This document shows positions 11,497 to 22,500 of a DNA stretch of 64,000 nucleotides, one piece after another. The position numbers and the translations under genes are program-made. The DNA is from Sternotherus odoratus. Taxonomy: Eukaryota > Chordata > Testudines > Kinosternidae. Location of the stretch: positions 85,540,712-85,604,711 of the forward strand of contig JAVMKO010000009.1 in assembly GCA_032164245.1 (NCBI GenBank), read 5' to 3'. Under the pieces are notes generated by a model that made no database searches, had not been told where the DNA came from, and saw only the letters and a program-made list of their open reading frames with translations. Position 1 is the first letter of the stretch, and each line of letters begins with the position of its first letter.

Positions 11497-14400
11497 CTGC
11501 AAGAGAATTTCAGCTCTGGAATCAGTCCCCAAGCAGCCCAAGAGCTCCGGGAACCTGCCACCAGCCCCGGCACGCCCTCCCCAGAGCCCAGACAGGCCGA
11601 TGGGCCTCTCCCTTCCTCCCCAGGAGGAACAGGCCTGTCCTAGTGCTCTGGTGAGCTGCAGGCAGGGCCCAAACCCCATTTCTGGAGGGCTCCAGACCAA
11701 GAGCGCCCGCAGTAGGTGGATGAATGTCACCCGTTGCCAGCTGTTGACTCCCAAGGGCTCAGGACACTGCAGCATCCTGCTGCTTCTAGACGTTTCCACG
11801 GCGAGGGGTGAAAATCAGGGTGGAACAGGGCCCGTCAGGCAGGGATAGAGCAGCCTCCCCACCCCCAGGTCCAGAGCTCCTCTGCCAGGCCCAAGCCCAT
11901 CCCGGGGTGAAAACTGGGGGGAGTCCAGCCCTTGTAAGGTCCCTCTTACGGGGAGGGGAGGGGAGTGAGTCCTGCCTGCGTGTGCGCTTACCTATGAGCA
12001 TCCACACAGCAAAGCGGGCCCAGGTCCCCGCACTCAGCTGCATCATGAGGTAAACGTTGACGAAGATGCTGAAGAGCGGGAGCAGCGGCAGGAAAGGCAC
12101 CTGTGAGAGGAGAGAGGCTGAGCGGCTGCTGCTGCGGGGAGGAGCACAGCAGGCAACGGCAGCCCTCCCCCACCCCCACCTGGGCTCCTTGCCAAGGGGT
12201 GGCACCCAGAGACGGCCCAGGACCGAGACAGGCTGGGAACTGGGAATGTGTTGTTCTGCCCAGTTATCTGGCAGCAAGATCTCCGGGAAGCTCTGGACAG
12301 GCCATCTCCTCGCCGGCTGCACCCAGGCCAAGCTGCCGGCAGCAAATCCCACCGTCCCCAGCTGAGGTTGCCATGGAAGCGGCCGTGGGGGGAAGGAGCC
12401 CAGCTCCCGGCTGTTCTCTTACTTTGAAAGTCAGCGGGGCGTCGCTCTGTGGCTGCCTCCAGATGACGATGGTGAAGAACAGAATGAACACCAGGGGGAA
12501 CATGCAGCCTCCGATCCAGGCTCCACTGCCCTCCAGCAGGGAGTCCATCCCCTGGGCCAGCAGCACGCACAGGACGGTGATACTCAGAGCTGCAGGAAAG
12601 CGCAGACGATGTTGTGGGGTCCAAACAAATGGCTGCCGCCTCCCTCCCTGCCCGGATCCCAGCCCCAGCCAGCAGGTCACAGCTGCCAGCCAGACTTTAG
12701 TCTCTAGGTGCCTGCAGATCCCTAGAGACCAGCTGAAGAGCCTTCTCCTGCCTAGCTCCCCGTGACGTGACCAGAGCCAGGGCCCTGCCAAATAAGCGCA
12801 CCCGGAAGCCCCGGGGGATCAGGAAGCACTTGCATGGCGCTCTGCCAAGACCAGCCCTCCGCCCCAGCGATGGGCACTGTCCCCTCTTCCTGTTTCGTGG
12901 AGGGGGATGTGGAATCAGGGTTTGTGCTGCTCCTGGAGGAGATTCCAGCTGAGGGGCAGGGTCCCTAGTCCATCAACAGATTAGTGACAAGCCCCCTTAA
13001 GGGGCCCACGCAGCACCCCCAGTGCTTCCCAGTAGTTCCTGGCAGTCGGGAGACGTGTGGGGTTCTCAGCTCTCCAACCCCTACCCCACTGGCTCCATGT
13101 AGGACGTGCCCGAGCAGCCCCAGCCTCACACAGACCCCCTCACTCCACGGGGACGGCTCTGCTGAGCAGGTCTGCCTGTGAGCATTACCAGACAACACCC
13201 TTCCAATCAGCACTCCAGGCTAGCTGCCCCCAAACCCAGCAGGGGGCACACACGCTGGCCCAGACACAGTACCCCACCCATGAACTTCGCAGGCCCCCAT
13301 CACACCTTGGGGACCCTGCAGCGAGCCAGCACCCCTGGAGTTCTGCAGACACCTGCAGTGGCTGTGTGTCCACACCGTGCTGCGCTCCGGGGGTGCACTG
13401 GAAAGCCAGGGAATGCGCCTGACACAGGATGCGCCTGTGCGTCTGGCAACAACCCTGCTCATTTCCTGCCTTTGCACACGTCACAGGCCTGGATTCTGTT
13501 CCAGACCCGATCAAAACACTCGCTGTCATTGGGCGACTCGGGGTTTCACTTCCGGTGTGCCTACCGGCTGAGGTCAGGCACTTCCTACCACACTTACCAA
13601 GAGCCGCCGTGCTGATGTAGACAATTTTCCCTGACAAGCTGGTTGGAGTTTCACTGCCGGGGTTGAAGAGTCTCCCCCAGGTGATCTCCTCCTTCGGTGC
13701 AGGCGCGGGGTTACTGATGGAGGGGTTCATGATCGCTTTCTCCTCCTCGTTTCCATTCAGCTCCACCATCTCCAGGCCCTTTGGAGAGCTCAGCTGATCC
13801 CGCTGATACCTGAACCAAACCCCAAGCCAATGGTGACTCAACGGCTGTCCAAGCTGCCTCCAGAGCAGTAGCAGCGTCAGGTGCTTCCCTGGCAGGGAAT
13901 TCAATTCTGAGGGCACCCAGCACAAAGCTGTGTCCAAGGACAGGCTGGAGCTAACTAGCTGGCCCTGTGCAGCAGCCTCCCCGAGTCTGGGCCCACACGG
14001 GACGACGCACCAGGGTCCAAATGCTTCTGGGTGCGATGTAGGGCCATGCCCACCTCAGCACCCGCTACTGCCAGACACCCCCCTGGAGACGGCTGCTGGC
14101 TCCCAGGGGCAGCGCCCCTCCAAGAAATGGCTGTTCTGGGCAGGGCCTTTGGGGGTAGGGAGCTCTGGCTGCAGCTCTCCAGCGCATGACCACGTGGCCA
14201 TGTTCCGGGGGCAGTGGGCGCTCCAAGGGGCAGGCTGGCACCCACCTGAGAATCAGCACGCACACAGAAACCAGGGAGTACGCCAGCAGGGTGCCGATCG
14301 ACATGAGATCCACCAGGTCCTTCAGCTCGAATATCAGCGCCATCAACGCTGCAATACAACAGGCACGGCATGAGCTCCCTGGGCCCCCTCTGGGACAGGC

Positions 14401-17400
14401 CACGCGAGCGGCCAGGCAGGAGCAAGCGTCTGCTTACCAGCAACGATGCCAGACACAACGGTGGCCACCAGGGGAGTCTTTGTCCGCGTGTGCACTCTGG
14501 AGAGGAACTTGAACAGCAGCCCGTCCTCAGCCATGGCATAGATCACCCGGGGCATGGGGAACATGGAGCCCAACAAACTGCCGGGAGAAAGGGGACAGCA
14601 ACACACTCAGGATTTGCCTCTCACCGCCATGCCAGTCACTAGCTGGGCCTGGGGCCTTTTCAAAAGCAAGGAGTAGTGAGGTCAGCACAGAAGGACCCTC
14701 CCTCCCTCCCTCGTCCGGCCCCTCGAGATCAGGGCAGGACCCTCCCTCCCTCGTCCAGCCCCTCGAGATCAGGGCAGGACCCTCCCCTCCCTCCCTCATC
14801 CGGCCCCTCGAGATCAGGGCAGGACCCTCCCCTCCCTCCCTCATCCGGCCCCTCGAGATCAGGGCAGGACCCTCCCCTCCCTCCCTCGTCCGGCCCCTCG
14901 AGATCAGGGAAGGACCCTCCCCTCCCTCCCTCGTCCGGCCCCTCGAGATCAGGGCAGGACCCTCCCCTCCCCTCCCTCCCTCGTCCGGCCCCTCGAGATC
15001 AGGGCAGGACCCTCCCCTCCCCTCCCTCCCTCGTCCGGCCCCTCGAGATCAGGGCAGGACCCTTCCCTCCCTCCCTCGTCCGGCCCCTCGAGATCAGGGC
15101 AGGACCCTCCCCTCCCTCCCTCGTCCAGCCCCTCGAGATCAGGGAAGGACCCTCCCCTCCCTCCCTCATCCGGCCCCTCTAGATCAGGGCAGGACCCTCC
15201 CCTCCCTCCCTCGTCCGGCCCCTCGAGATCAGGGAAGGACCCTCCCCTCCCTCCCTCATCCGGCCCCTCTAGATCAGGGCAGGACCCTCCCTCCCTCCCT
15301 CGTCCGGCCCCTCGAGATCAGGGCAGGACCCTCCCCTCCCTCCCTCATCCGGCCCCTCGAGATCAGGGCAGGACCCTCCCCTCCCTCCCTCATCCGGCCC
15401 CTCGAGATCAGGGCAGGACCCTCCCCTCCCTCCCTCGTCCGGCCCCTCGAGATCAGGGAAGGACCCTCCCCTCCCTCCCTCGTCCGGCCCCTCGAGATCA
15501 GGGCAGGACCCTCCCCTCCCTCCCTCCCTCGTCCAGCCCCTCGAGATCAGGGCAGGACCCTCCCCTCCCTCCCTCGTCCGGCCCCTCGAGATCAGGGCAG
15601 GACCCTTCCCTCCCTCCCTCGTCCGGCCCCTCGAGATCAGGGCAGGACCCTCCCCTCCCTCCCTCGTCCAGCCCCTCGAGATCAGGGAAGGACCCTCCCC
15701 TCCCTCCCTCATCCGGCCCCTCTAGATCAGGGCAGGACCCTCCCCTCCCTCCCTCGTCCGGCCCCTCGAGATCAGGGAAGGACCCTCCCCTCCCTCCCTC
15801 ATCCGGCCCCTCTAGATCAGGGCAGGACCCTCCCTCCCTCCCTCGTCCGGCCCCTCGAGATCAGGGAAGGACCCTCCCTCATCCGGCCCCTCTAGATCAG
15901 GGCAGGACCCTCCCCTCCCTCCCTCGTCCGGCCCCTCGAGATCAGGGCTGGTACATTCTGATCGGACTCAGTGGAGAAACGCAGCGAGGCTCCTGGCCGG
16001 TGACAACGTTCTCCCAGCAACAGCAGCCCCAGCCATCTCCCCAGAAGTGTCAGCCCCAGCTGTGTGTGGGGGGGGCGGGGGATCCGCCTTGGACAGTCAG
16101 CGGTGGGGCAGGGTTCTGTGGTCTCGTGCTCACTGAATGAAGCCGGGTCGACACACGGCACCCGAAGCACAGCAAGCGCTTCCCCAAGAGGGGTCGCAGT
16201 CGAACTAAACCGGTTCCGAAGCCGACCCAGCTCAGCCAGTACAGCCTATGCGTGTAGACAAGGCCAGTTAACCAGTCACACAGACGTGACACTGAGCAGG
16301 AGGCGCCCCGAAGCCACGCCCGGGAGGGTCACGACTTCAGCGCTTTTGTTTCGGTTCATTCTGTTGCACTGATCAGAACAAGTTCTTACCACGAGCCATG
16401 TGACTGGAAGTCCTGAGCCCAGCCCTCAGCCCCTGACAACAACTCAGAACAATGCCTCCAATCAAGAGGGGGGTGAGCAGGCAGTTCCTGGGGGCTTTTC
16501 CTGAAGAGCAGATGGGCTGACAAGTACCACCCACCAGGAAAACAGCCTGCCTTGCAGGGAGGCTGGCTCACAGCCATCGCAGACAACAGCTTTCCGGGGT
16601 CGAGAGGATTCAGATAAACAAGTGACTCAGACCCAGCGATTCTCATTTGCTAGCATCGGAAGAGGAGGCACAAATTCTGCATTTCTGGTGGGCCTGGGCC
16701 ATCTCGGCGCGATACCCAGACCTTAGACAAAGGGCCCTGCCTTCCAGCGCTCAAATTCCTTCGCTGCGAGTCGTTCCCCCCCCCCCCCCCCCGCAGGAGT
16801 TTCTCCTTCTTCTGGCCATCGGCTGCATACGGCATCGCGTGCCTGTCACTGGTGTCTGCCCATGGCACTCGCGACCGGTTAGATTTGGGCTCACGAGGTT
16901 GCTGGGGAGCTTGGCCCCTCAACAAGGGCATGGGCATGTAGTGCCCTGCGGGGAGTACTGGGCACACAGGGCAAGCTGCATGGGATGGAACAGTCTGGCC
17001 TGCAGCTGGGCAAGGGCTTGCTCCTCACCCACATCCCCGAGCATACAGGGACGTTCTGGGACTGCCGCCTCGACCGGAGGTTTAGAGCTACAACTGGTCT
17101 AGTAGAGCTGTAAACAATTACTACCATGTCGTGGAAGGAAACGGACCTCTCCCCGGCCGTCAAGCCTCCCACATTTAATCACCGTCAGCCAGACACCACC
17201 GCCATCATTTCCAGAGCCAGAACAAGATTCGGGGAAGCTGTTACTGGAGCTTCCCGAGTTCCTTACCTGGTTGAGAGCGCGCAGAGAGATCCAACAGCTA
17301 CAACATAGCGGGCAGGCTCCCAGCCCACGTCTTTGAAGGCCTCGGGCAGGGGACTTTCCTTGTTCAGAAGGTAGTAGGGCACCATGAGGGTCAGGGCAGC

Positions 17401-20400
17401 AGAAACACCAAAATATGCCACAAAGCAGATCAGGAGAGACACAATGATGCCAATGGGGATAGAACGCTGAGGATTCTTGGCCTCCTCCCCTGCAAGAGGA
17501 ACAGAGATGAGACCTAGAGCACTAACATCTTCCCTCCCCCACACAGCCTCAAGTGCTGTGCCACTGGTGTGATAAGGGGGCCTCAGAAACTCCATTGCCG
17601 CAGACGAGTGGAGAGCGTTGCTGTTGGAAGTGGGGCAGAAGTCAATTTATAAAGATATTTAGCTTTGCTTTTGAAACCCCGGACACTGGAGAGCCTTCCC
17701 AATGTGACCCAGTGTAGAGTCTGCCTGAGCCTGCAGACCGCTCCAGTGCCTCCCCTGCAGCTGCTGCTCTGAGCTTTGCTAAACAGAGTGAAATCAGCAA
17801 GACTGGTCAGCTCCAGAACCTGGGGACAACAGTGAAACTGCCCATAAGCAGGCTGATTTCATAGAGCTGCTGTGACTGGGGAAGCAGCTGCAGAGGCAGG
17901 CACTGGGGTTATTCCACAGGGCAGGACCCGAAAATGAAACACAATCCGACCTGGAAGGGGAGCATCCAAGCAGGCTAACGGCCCAATGTTCTAGTCAAAC
18001 CCCAGCACTCTCCCCCTCTTGCAGCAGAAGCAGCCAGGGCAGGGTAGTGTTTGGTTTATCACTCAGCCACTGCCCAGGGAGGTCACCATGGAGCCTCCAC
18101 GCTCCAGCTCGTAGGTTTAGTGCTCCGAGTAGTGGAGATCCAGTACGTTTTTCAAGCCGCAGCTGCCAGGCCGGACAATGCTGCAGAGTGCTCAGAAAGG
18201 GGTGAACAGGGAGAGAACGCCCTGGTCTCGTGACACCTGCCATGGTCTCAGTTCTGTTGGGCGCGGACATGGTGAGGGCTGCACTTCGATCCTGCCAGCG
18301 CGGGGGCCAGGCAGTGAAGCTCACTGGGAGGCCGGCTCACAGCGGTTCCTGGCAGTGACGGGGGGAAGCTGAGGCTCCCTCCGGGCAAAGGGCACGTTCC
18401 CAGTGAACTCAGGGATTTAGACAGATGGGCTGGAATGTCCTCACCAGGCCCAGTTCATACGCTCGCCTCCATGGGCGTGCGACTCCCAGTAGCATTCTCA
18501 GGAGCCGGCACACATGGCGGGGAGAGCAGACTCCGGGCTCTGCACCATAACGCAGCAGACACCTCGGGGAAAAGACTCCATCTGCTTGCCGGGTAGTGTG
18601 TTATTAAATGGCAGAGACTGTTTTCTAGGCGTAGGCTGGCAAAATCTCATTGTACCCACAGTGCCAGTTACCACATCTAAGTCCGCATGTTTGCAGAAAG
18701 GCTTGTAATCTGAGCGTTTTCCAGATCAGGAAGTGAAGTCTTTCTCTCGGCAGCACTCCAAGGCCCCACAACACCCCGCCCTGGATCACGGGGAGAATGC
18801 CGGGAAATACCCCGTCCCAAACTCCCAGAAGAGAACGCAGAAGCAGCTGCTTTACCTGTTGTAGCGATACAGTCAAATCCCACAAAGGCATAGAAGCACG
18901 TTGCAGCTCCAGCCAGGATCCCTTGAAATCCAAAAGGAACGAAACCCCCTGATCCCAGGGAGCCAATGCTGCAAGAGGAAAGCCTGGTCATTGTTCTGGA
19001 GGAGTCTCCGATAACATCTGCCTCCTCTGCCTGCTGGAGACAGAGCTGGGCAAACGCCACATGCAGGTTTCAGACTCTGTATCCTCTCTAAGGCATCCCT
19101 GCCACGGGAGCAGGTGTCTAGTCACCATCAAGACGCAGCTTAACGGCCTGCGACAGGCACAACCCTGACAGCGCATCTCGGCTGCAGGGGACGCTGCATG
19201 GCAGAGAACAAACTAGGGTAGGGCCCAGCCCTCCAGACCCCGACTAGCCGGGGGACACCGAGCAGAAGCCAGAGCAGACATGGGCAGCACAGCGCCCTAG
19301 GGAGGTACCAACTGGGGGGGGGGAAAGCTGGGCTGGGCTGGCAGGAGAGGGCAGAGTTTGGGGAGTGGGACGTTCCCCCTACCTAACGTCCTGGCTCATG
19401 GCCATGGCTGAGTGGTTGTAATAGTCTTCTTCAGACAGCTGCCAGTTCTTGACACTTCCCTTCACAAAGCCAGAGACGATGACAAAGCAGAGAACCAGCA
19501 GGTTCACCGCAGTGAAGATTTTATTCACTAAGGCAGATTCGCTCACGCCAAATGCCAGCAAACCTGGGGAAGGAACACAGGAGGGGATAGGAGGGGCAGT
19601 GCCAGCCACGCCTTCCCCAAGATCAATGCCCCGGGCCACCCCCCCCCCCAAACACTCCCGTGGGGCCAGCACCAGCCACGGCCTTCCCAACCTCGCCCGC
19701 CCACGCCACAAAGCTCATGCACCCCTACAGAGCTCCGGCACCTCTCACCTGTGAGCAGCAGGACCAGGAGCAGTGCGAAGAAATCCGGGTAGTCGGCCAG
19801 CACGCCCGGCACGTGCAGGGAGGTGTTGCTCTTAAAGAAGAGCGAGATGTGGTTGCCGATGATATTGTCAAAGGAAGAACTCCAGGCTCGGGCAACGCTC
19901 GCCGTCCCTAGTAACCAAGAGCAAAGCTGGACGTTAACCGAGACGCCTCTGCCCCCCACCTCCTCCCAAGTACATGTCAGCGCTGTGGAGACACACACCC
20001 CCCCCTTCCAGCACAGGGAGCCCAGCTCTGCCACCGAGCACTGGGGGGAGGGGGGGGGAACAGGCCTTTGTCAGGAGAGCCCCCCAGCCCCGGCACAGCT
20101 GTGCCCGAAGGTAAGAACTCCTCTGGGGTCGCCATTCCTCGGCGCACCACCCCTAAGCCTTTGGCTCACTGCACTGCTCTCTGGGCGTAGGCAACACCAA
20201 GCACTGCCTAGGCTGGGGTCACCAGAGGACCTCCCAGCACTGTCTGGCCTGGCAGGTGAACCCCAAACTCTGTCCCAAGACCCTGCGCTCCAGAGGTCCA
20301 ATAAACACAGCCATGGCCTCCGAGAGCCCCCACCCCGGGAGGGCTTGGCCAGACCCTCCACCCTAGCAGTGATACCGCCCCGTGTTCAACAAACGCAGGA

Positions 20401-20877
20401 AGTTCTCCCCGCCCTCTTCCCGCTGCGCTGTTCGGGGAGAGTCTTCCCCGTCCACTCCAAGTTCCTCCTCGTCAACAAGCCTGAGCAGCGGGGCCGCCAT
20501 TTCGTACCGATCACGTAGGACAGGATCAGGTTCCATCCCGTTGTGAAGGCCCAGATCTCTCCCACCGTGACGTAGCTGTAGAGATAGGCAGAGCCCGTTT
20601 TGGGAACCCGGGCCCCGAACTCCGCATAGCAAAGGCCAGCCAGCACCGAGGAGAGTGCAGCGACCAGGAAACAGACAATGATGGAGGGGCCAGCCTTTTC
20701 CTTGGCGACTTCCCCAGCTAGCACGTACACGCCTGCCCCCAGCGTGCTGCCGACCCCCAAGGCGATAAGGTCCAGGGTGGAGAGGCAGCGGGCCAGCCGG
20801 GATTCCTCCATGCTGAGATCTACGATTCGCTGGCGGATCAGCTTCCTGCCAAAGCCAGTCATTGTTTTCCCAAACAT
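11363..20877 (-). CDS. SLC7A3: Cationic amino acid transporter 3 (SLC7A3/CAT-3), complete coding region, 11 exons
   Basis: Encodes a 636-aa plasma-membrane uniporter of the APC superfamily (SLC7 CAT branch) that imports arginine, lysine and ornithine. Coding exons in transcript order: 20508-20877, 19749-19907, 19383-19563, 18856-18968, 17267-17489, 14438-14577, 14246-14348, 13598-13809, 12423-12589, 11992-12100, 11363-11496. Every junction is GT-AG and the phases agree, giving 1911 nt including TGA. The substrate-site motif [15 protein letters not shown] lies in TM1; a run of hydrophobic segments follows, with a hydrophilic loop from exon 8 and a polar C-tail ending GDATV. Length fits the family (about 620-660 aa). 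ATG 20877 has A at -3. SLC7A3 is chosen over SLC7A1/2/4 because of its neighbour SNX12; a protein tree would settle it. Confidence 0.9.
11992..12100 (-). CDS. SLC7A3: SLC7A3 coding exon 10
   Basis: Encodes [20 protein letters not shown] and the last span ([10 protein letters not shown]). Acceptor CTCTCACAG, donor CATAG|GTAAGC. Confidence 0.9.
12423..12589 (-). CDS. SLC7A3: SLC7A3 coding exon 9
   Basis: Encodes [17 protein letters not shown] and the span [20 protein letters not shown]. Acceptor TTTCCTGCAG, donor CAAA|GTAAGA, phase 0. Confidence 0.9.
13598..13809 (-). CDS. SLC7A3: SLC7A3 coding exon 8
   Basis: Encodes the large hydrophilic loop ([20 protein letters not shown], then an EEEK stretch), the least conserved part of CATs, followed by the start of the next span ([10 protein letters not shown]). 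Donor CTTG|GTAAGT. Confidence 0.88.
14246..14348 (-). CDS. SLC7A3: SLC7A3 coding exon 7
   Basis: Encodes [20 protein letters not shown] and [14 protein letters not shown], a conserved span region. Acceptor GTATTGCAG, donor TCTCAG|GTGGGT. Confidence 0.9.
14438..14577 (-). CDS. SLC7A3: SLC7A3 coding exon 6
   Basis: Encodes [20 protein letters not shown] and [13 protein letters not shown], typical of the family. It lies just 3' (in transcript order) of the intron holding the 45-bp minisatellite. Acceptor CTCCCGGCAG, donor TTGCTG|GTAAGC. Confidence 0.9.
14694..15949. repeat. 45-bp minisatellite in an SLC7A3 intron
   Basis: About 28 tandem copies of a roughly 45-bp unit built of a cctcgagatcagggcaggac core plus a C/T-rich block (ccctcccctccctccctcgt). 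Units vary in the length of the ctccc block, cgag/ctag and gggc/ggga. The sense RNA of SLC7A3 reads the G/A-rich complement. The array ends about 115 bp from coding exon 6. Open frames through it are a consequence of a unit length divisible by three. Confidence 0.95.
15950..17266. other. SLC7A3 intron, rest
   Basis: Possible short Harbinger-like MITE near 16137-16264 (right end gtgtagacaaggcc). A run of sixteen C or more lies near 16777-16792. No other feature is seen. Confidence 0.4.
17267..17489 (-). CDS. SLC7A3: SLC7A3 coding exon 5
   Basis: Starts [15 protein letters not shown], the cytosolic signature of CATs, then a span ([20 protein letters not shown]) and ends CALST. Acceptor CTCTTGCAG, donor ACCAG|GTAAGG. 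Confidence 0.9.
17490..18855. other. SLC7A3 intron between coding exons 4 and 5
   Basis: About 1.4 kb with no repeat or exon that I recognise. Confidence 0.4.
18856..18968 (-). CDS. SLC7A3: SLC7A3 coding exon 4
   Basis: Encodes [20 protein letters not shown] and [11 protein letters not shown], strongly conserved in cationic amino acid transporters. Acceptor CCTCTTGCAG, donor CAACAG|GTAAAG. Confidence 0.9.
19383..19563 (-). CDS. SLC7A3: SLC7A3 coding exon 3
   Basis: Encodes [20 protein letters not shown], a membrane span, and a loop with [17 protein letters not shown] is a possible N-glycosylation site. Donor GTTAG|GTAGGG. Confidence 0.9.
19749..19907 (-). CDS. SLC7A3: SLC7A3 coding exon 2
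   Basis: Encodes [20 protein letters not shown] and the hydrophobic [12 protein letters not shown] segment. Acceptor GGTTACTAG, donor CACAG|GTGAGA. Confidence 0.9.
20508..20877 (-). CDS. SLC7A3: SLC7A3 coding exon 1
   Basis: Begins [20 protein letters not shown]. Holds TM1 with GSTLGAG, TM2 and most of TM3. A 39-nt 5' UTR precedes the ATG in the same exon, which starts at 20916 after the acceptor TTTTCTTGCAG. Donor ATCG|GTACGA, phase 1. Confidence 0.9.
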
Positions 20878-21600
20878 GGTATCTGCTCCCAGGAGGCGTC
20901 CAACTACTCAAAACCCCTGCAAGAAAATGTCACTCCATTACCACAAGGAACATTAAAGGGAGCAACGGAGTCAGCAAGACAAGACGGCAGAGATCGTGAG
21001 AGCCAGAGGCATGCAGCCAACCGGAGCCCTCCCTGCTGTAGAGCCCCGGCAAACCCCAAGGCCAGGCTAGCTGGAATTTCTCAGTGACCTCCCTGCTGCA
21101 TCCCTGGCGAAGACGCCCTAGGCTCCGCGAACGCTCGTCAACTGATCCCACAGGCACAGTAACTGATCCACCACACTGATGAGCAGCAGTCCTCCTTTCA
21201 TGGCTCCCATCACCCGTTAACCTGCTTGGTGCCCATTCCCCATCGCTGGCCACGGGCTGTGTACAAGCGTTGTCTGCAGCCCAACTCCCCCTGAACTTCT
21301 GGTTTATTTGCTTTTCAGTGGTAGGAGGCGCAAGCAAAGGACAAGCCAGGATCCCTCACCCTAACCCAATGGTGAGTCTATTGCTGTGAACGTGATTAAC
21401 AACTGCAATCACTGGAGCCATACAGCTGAAGAGGCTTTTCTAGATTTTAAACTCTGACCATCACCCACTTTACAGGGGCAAACGAACCTAGCAGAACTCA
21501 ACCCTCAGGGCTGGCCCATACCGACCCCTTGCTGTCCAACTGCAGGCAGTTAGCAGTGCCAGGCAGGTAACCTGCTCCTGCTCCTCCAAGCAGGGACTAC

Positions 21601-22290
21601 CTACCACCGAACGAGGGTGAGCGGCCCCGGTGGGCCACCTTCTATTCCACGCTGATTCCACGGCCCGCCGGGGATATTAGTTGGCGGCTCCTTCACGGAG
21701 CCGTGAGCACGGGTGTGTACTTGGCGCGGTTCCTCCCCATGCCCGACACCTGTCCCTTCTGCAGAGTGAGGGAGGACTTGGCGCACGCCTACCTAGAGTG
21801 CGCCAGGCTGCAGCCCCTATTCCAGCTCCTCCAGAACCTCCTATTGAGGTTCTGGCTGCACTTCTCCCCACACCTTTTTCTTTTTGGACACCAAATCCGT
21901 GGCCCCACAAAGTCGCGAGACCTCGTCAACCTCCTCCTGGCGCTTGCCAAAACCACCATCTATAACACCAGGAGGAGGATGCTAGACGAGGGGATACAGT
22001 GCGACTGTGGGGCCTACTTCAGGTCACTCATTCAGTCACGTATCCGGGCAGAGTTCCACTGGGCAGCGTCCACTGGCTCCCTCGACAGCTTCGCGGAGCA
22101 GTGGGCGCTGTGCGGGGTCCTCTGCTCGGTGTCCCCATCCTGTACCCTCATTATGAACCTGTAACCCTCACGCACTCCCTTGTCCTTTTTTCATTAGTTG
22201 TCCCCCGTAATTAATTGGCCCCGGGTCCAGTGTCCCTCCCACCAGGCTGGAGGAGGGACTTCAGTAATGGACGGGCTTAGGCCCGCCCAC
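21601..22290 (+). mobile_element. Tx1/L1-like LINE, C-terminal end of ORF2
   Basis: An open frame running to a stop near 22162 encodes RWATFYSTLIPRPAGDISWR, then a zinc-knuckle-like CPFCRVREDLAHAYLEC (C-x2-C-x8-H-x4-C) and CGAYFRSLIQSRIRAEFHWA. This is the C-terminus of a non-LTR reverse transcriptase family. It is 5'-truncated and sits in the putative SLC7A3 intron 1. A family member with a decayed RT domain lies at 54040-55950. Confidence 0.7.
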
Positions 22291-22386
22291 CTCCTGGGTA
22301 AACCAAAAGGTGCTTCTCCAAGCACAGCTGGTTACATGCTTCAGGGAACTCAAGCTTGGATGGTGAAGTCTGAAAGCTGCAAAAGC

Positions 22387-22500
22387 TAGGAATTGCCAGC
22401 ACGGATCAGACCCAAGGTCCATTTACTCTAGTAGCTGGTTTCCAGTCGCCAATACCAGATAGTTCAGAGGAAGGGCGGAAGGTGTAAGAAACCCAGCAGT
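22387..22500 (-). mobile_element. CR1-type 3'-end fragment
   Basis: 'aattgccagcacggatcaga' and 'cccaaggtccatttactcta' match the 3' tail type seen at 6938 but more diverged. Confidence 0.45.

Noticed and set aside
14676..15712. Open frames of 147-168 aa with [14 protein letters not shown] or [16 protein letters not shown] repeats
   Set aside because: Produced by the 45-bp minisatellite, which lies in an SLC7A3 intron.
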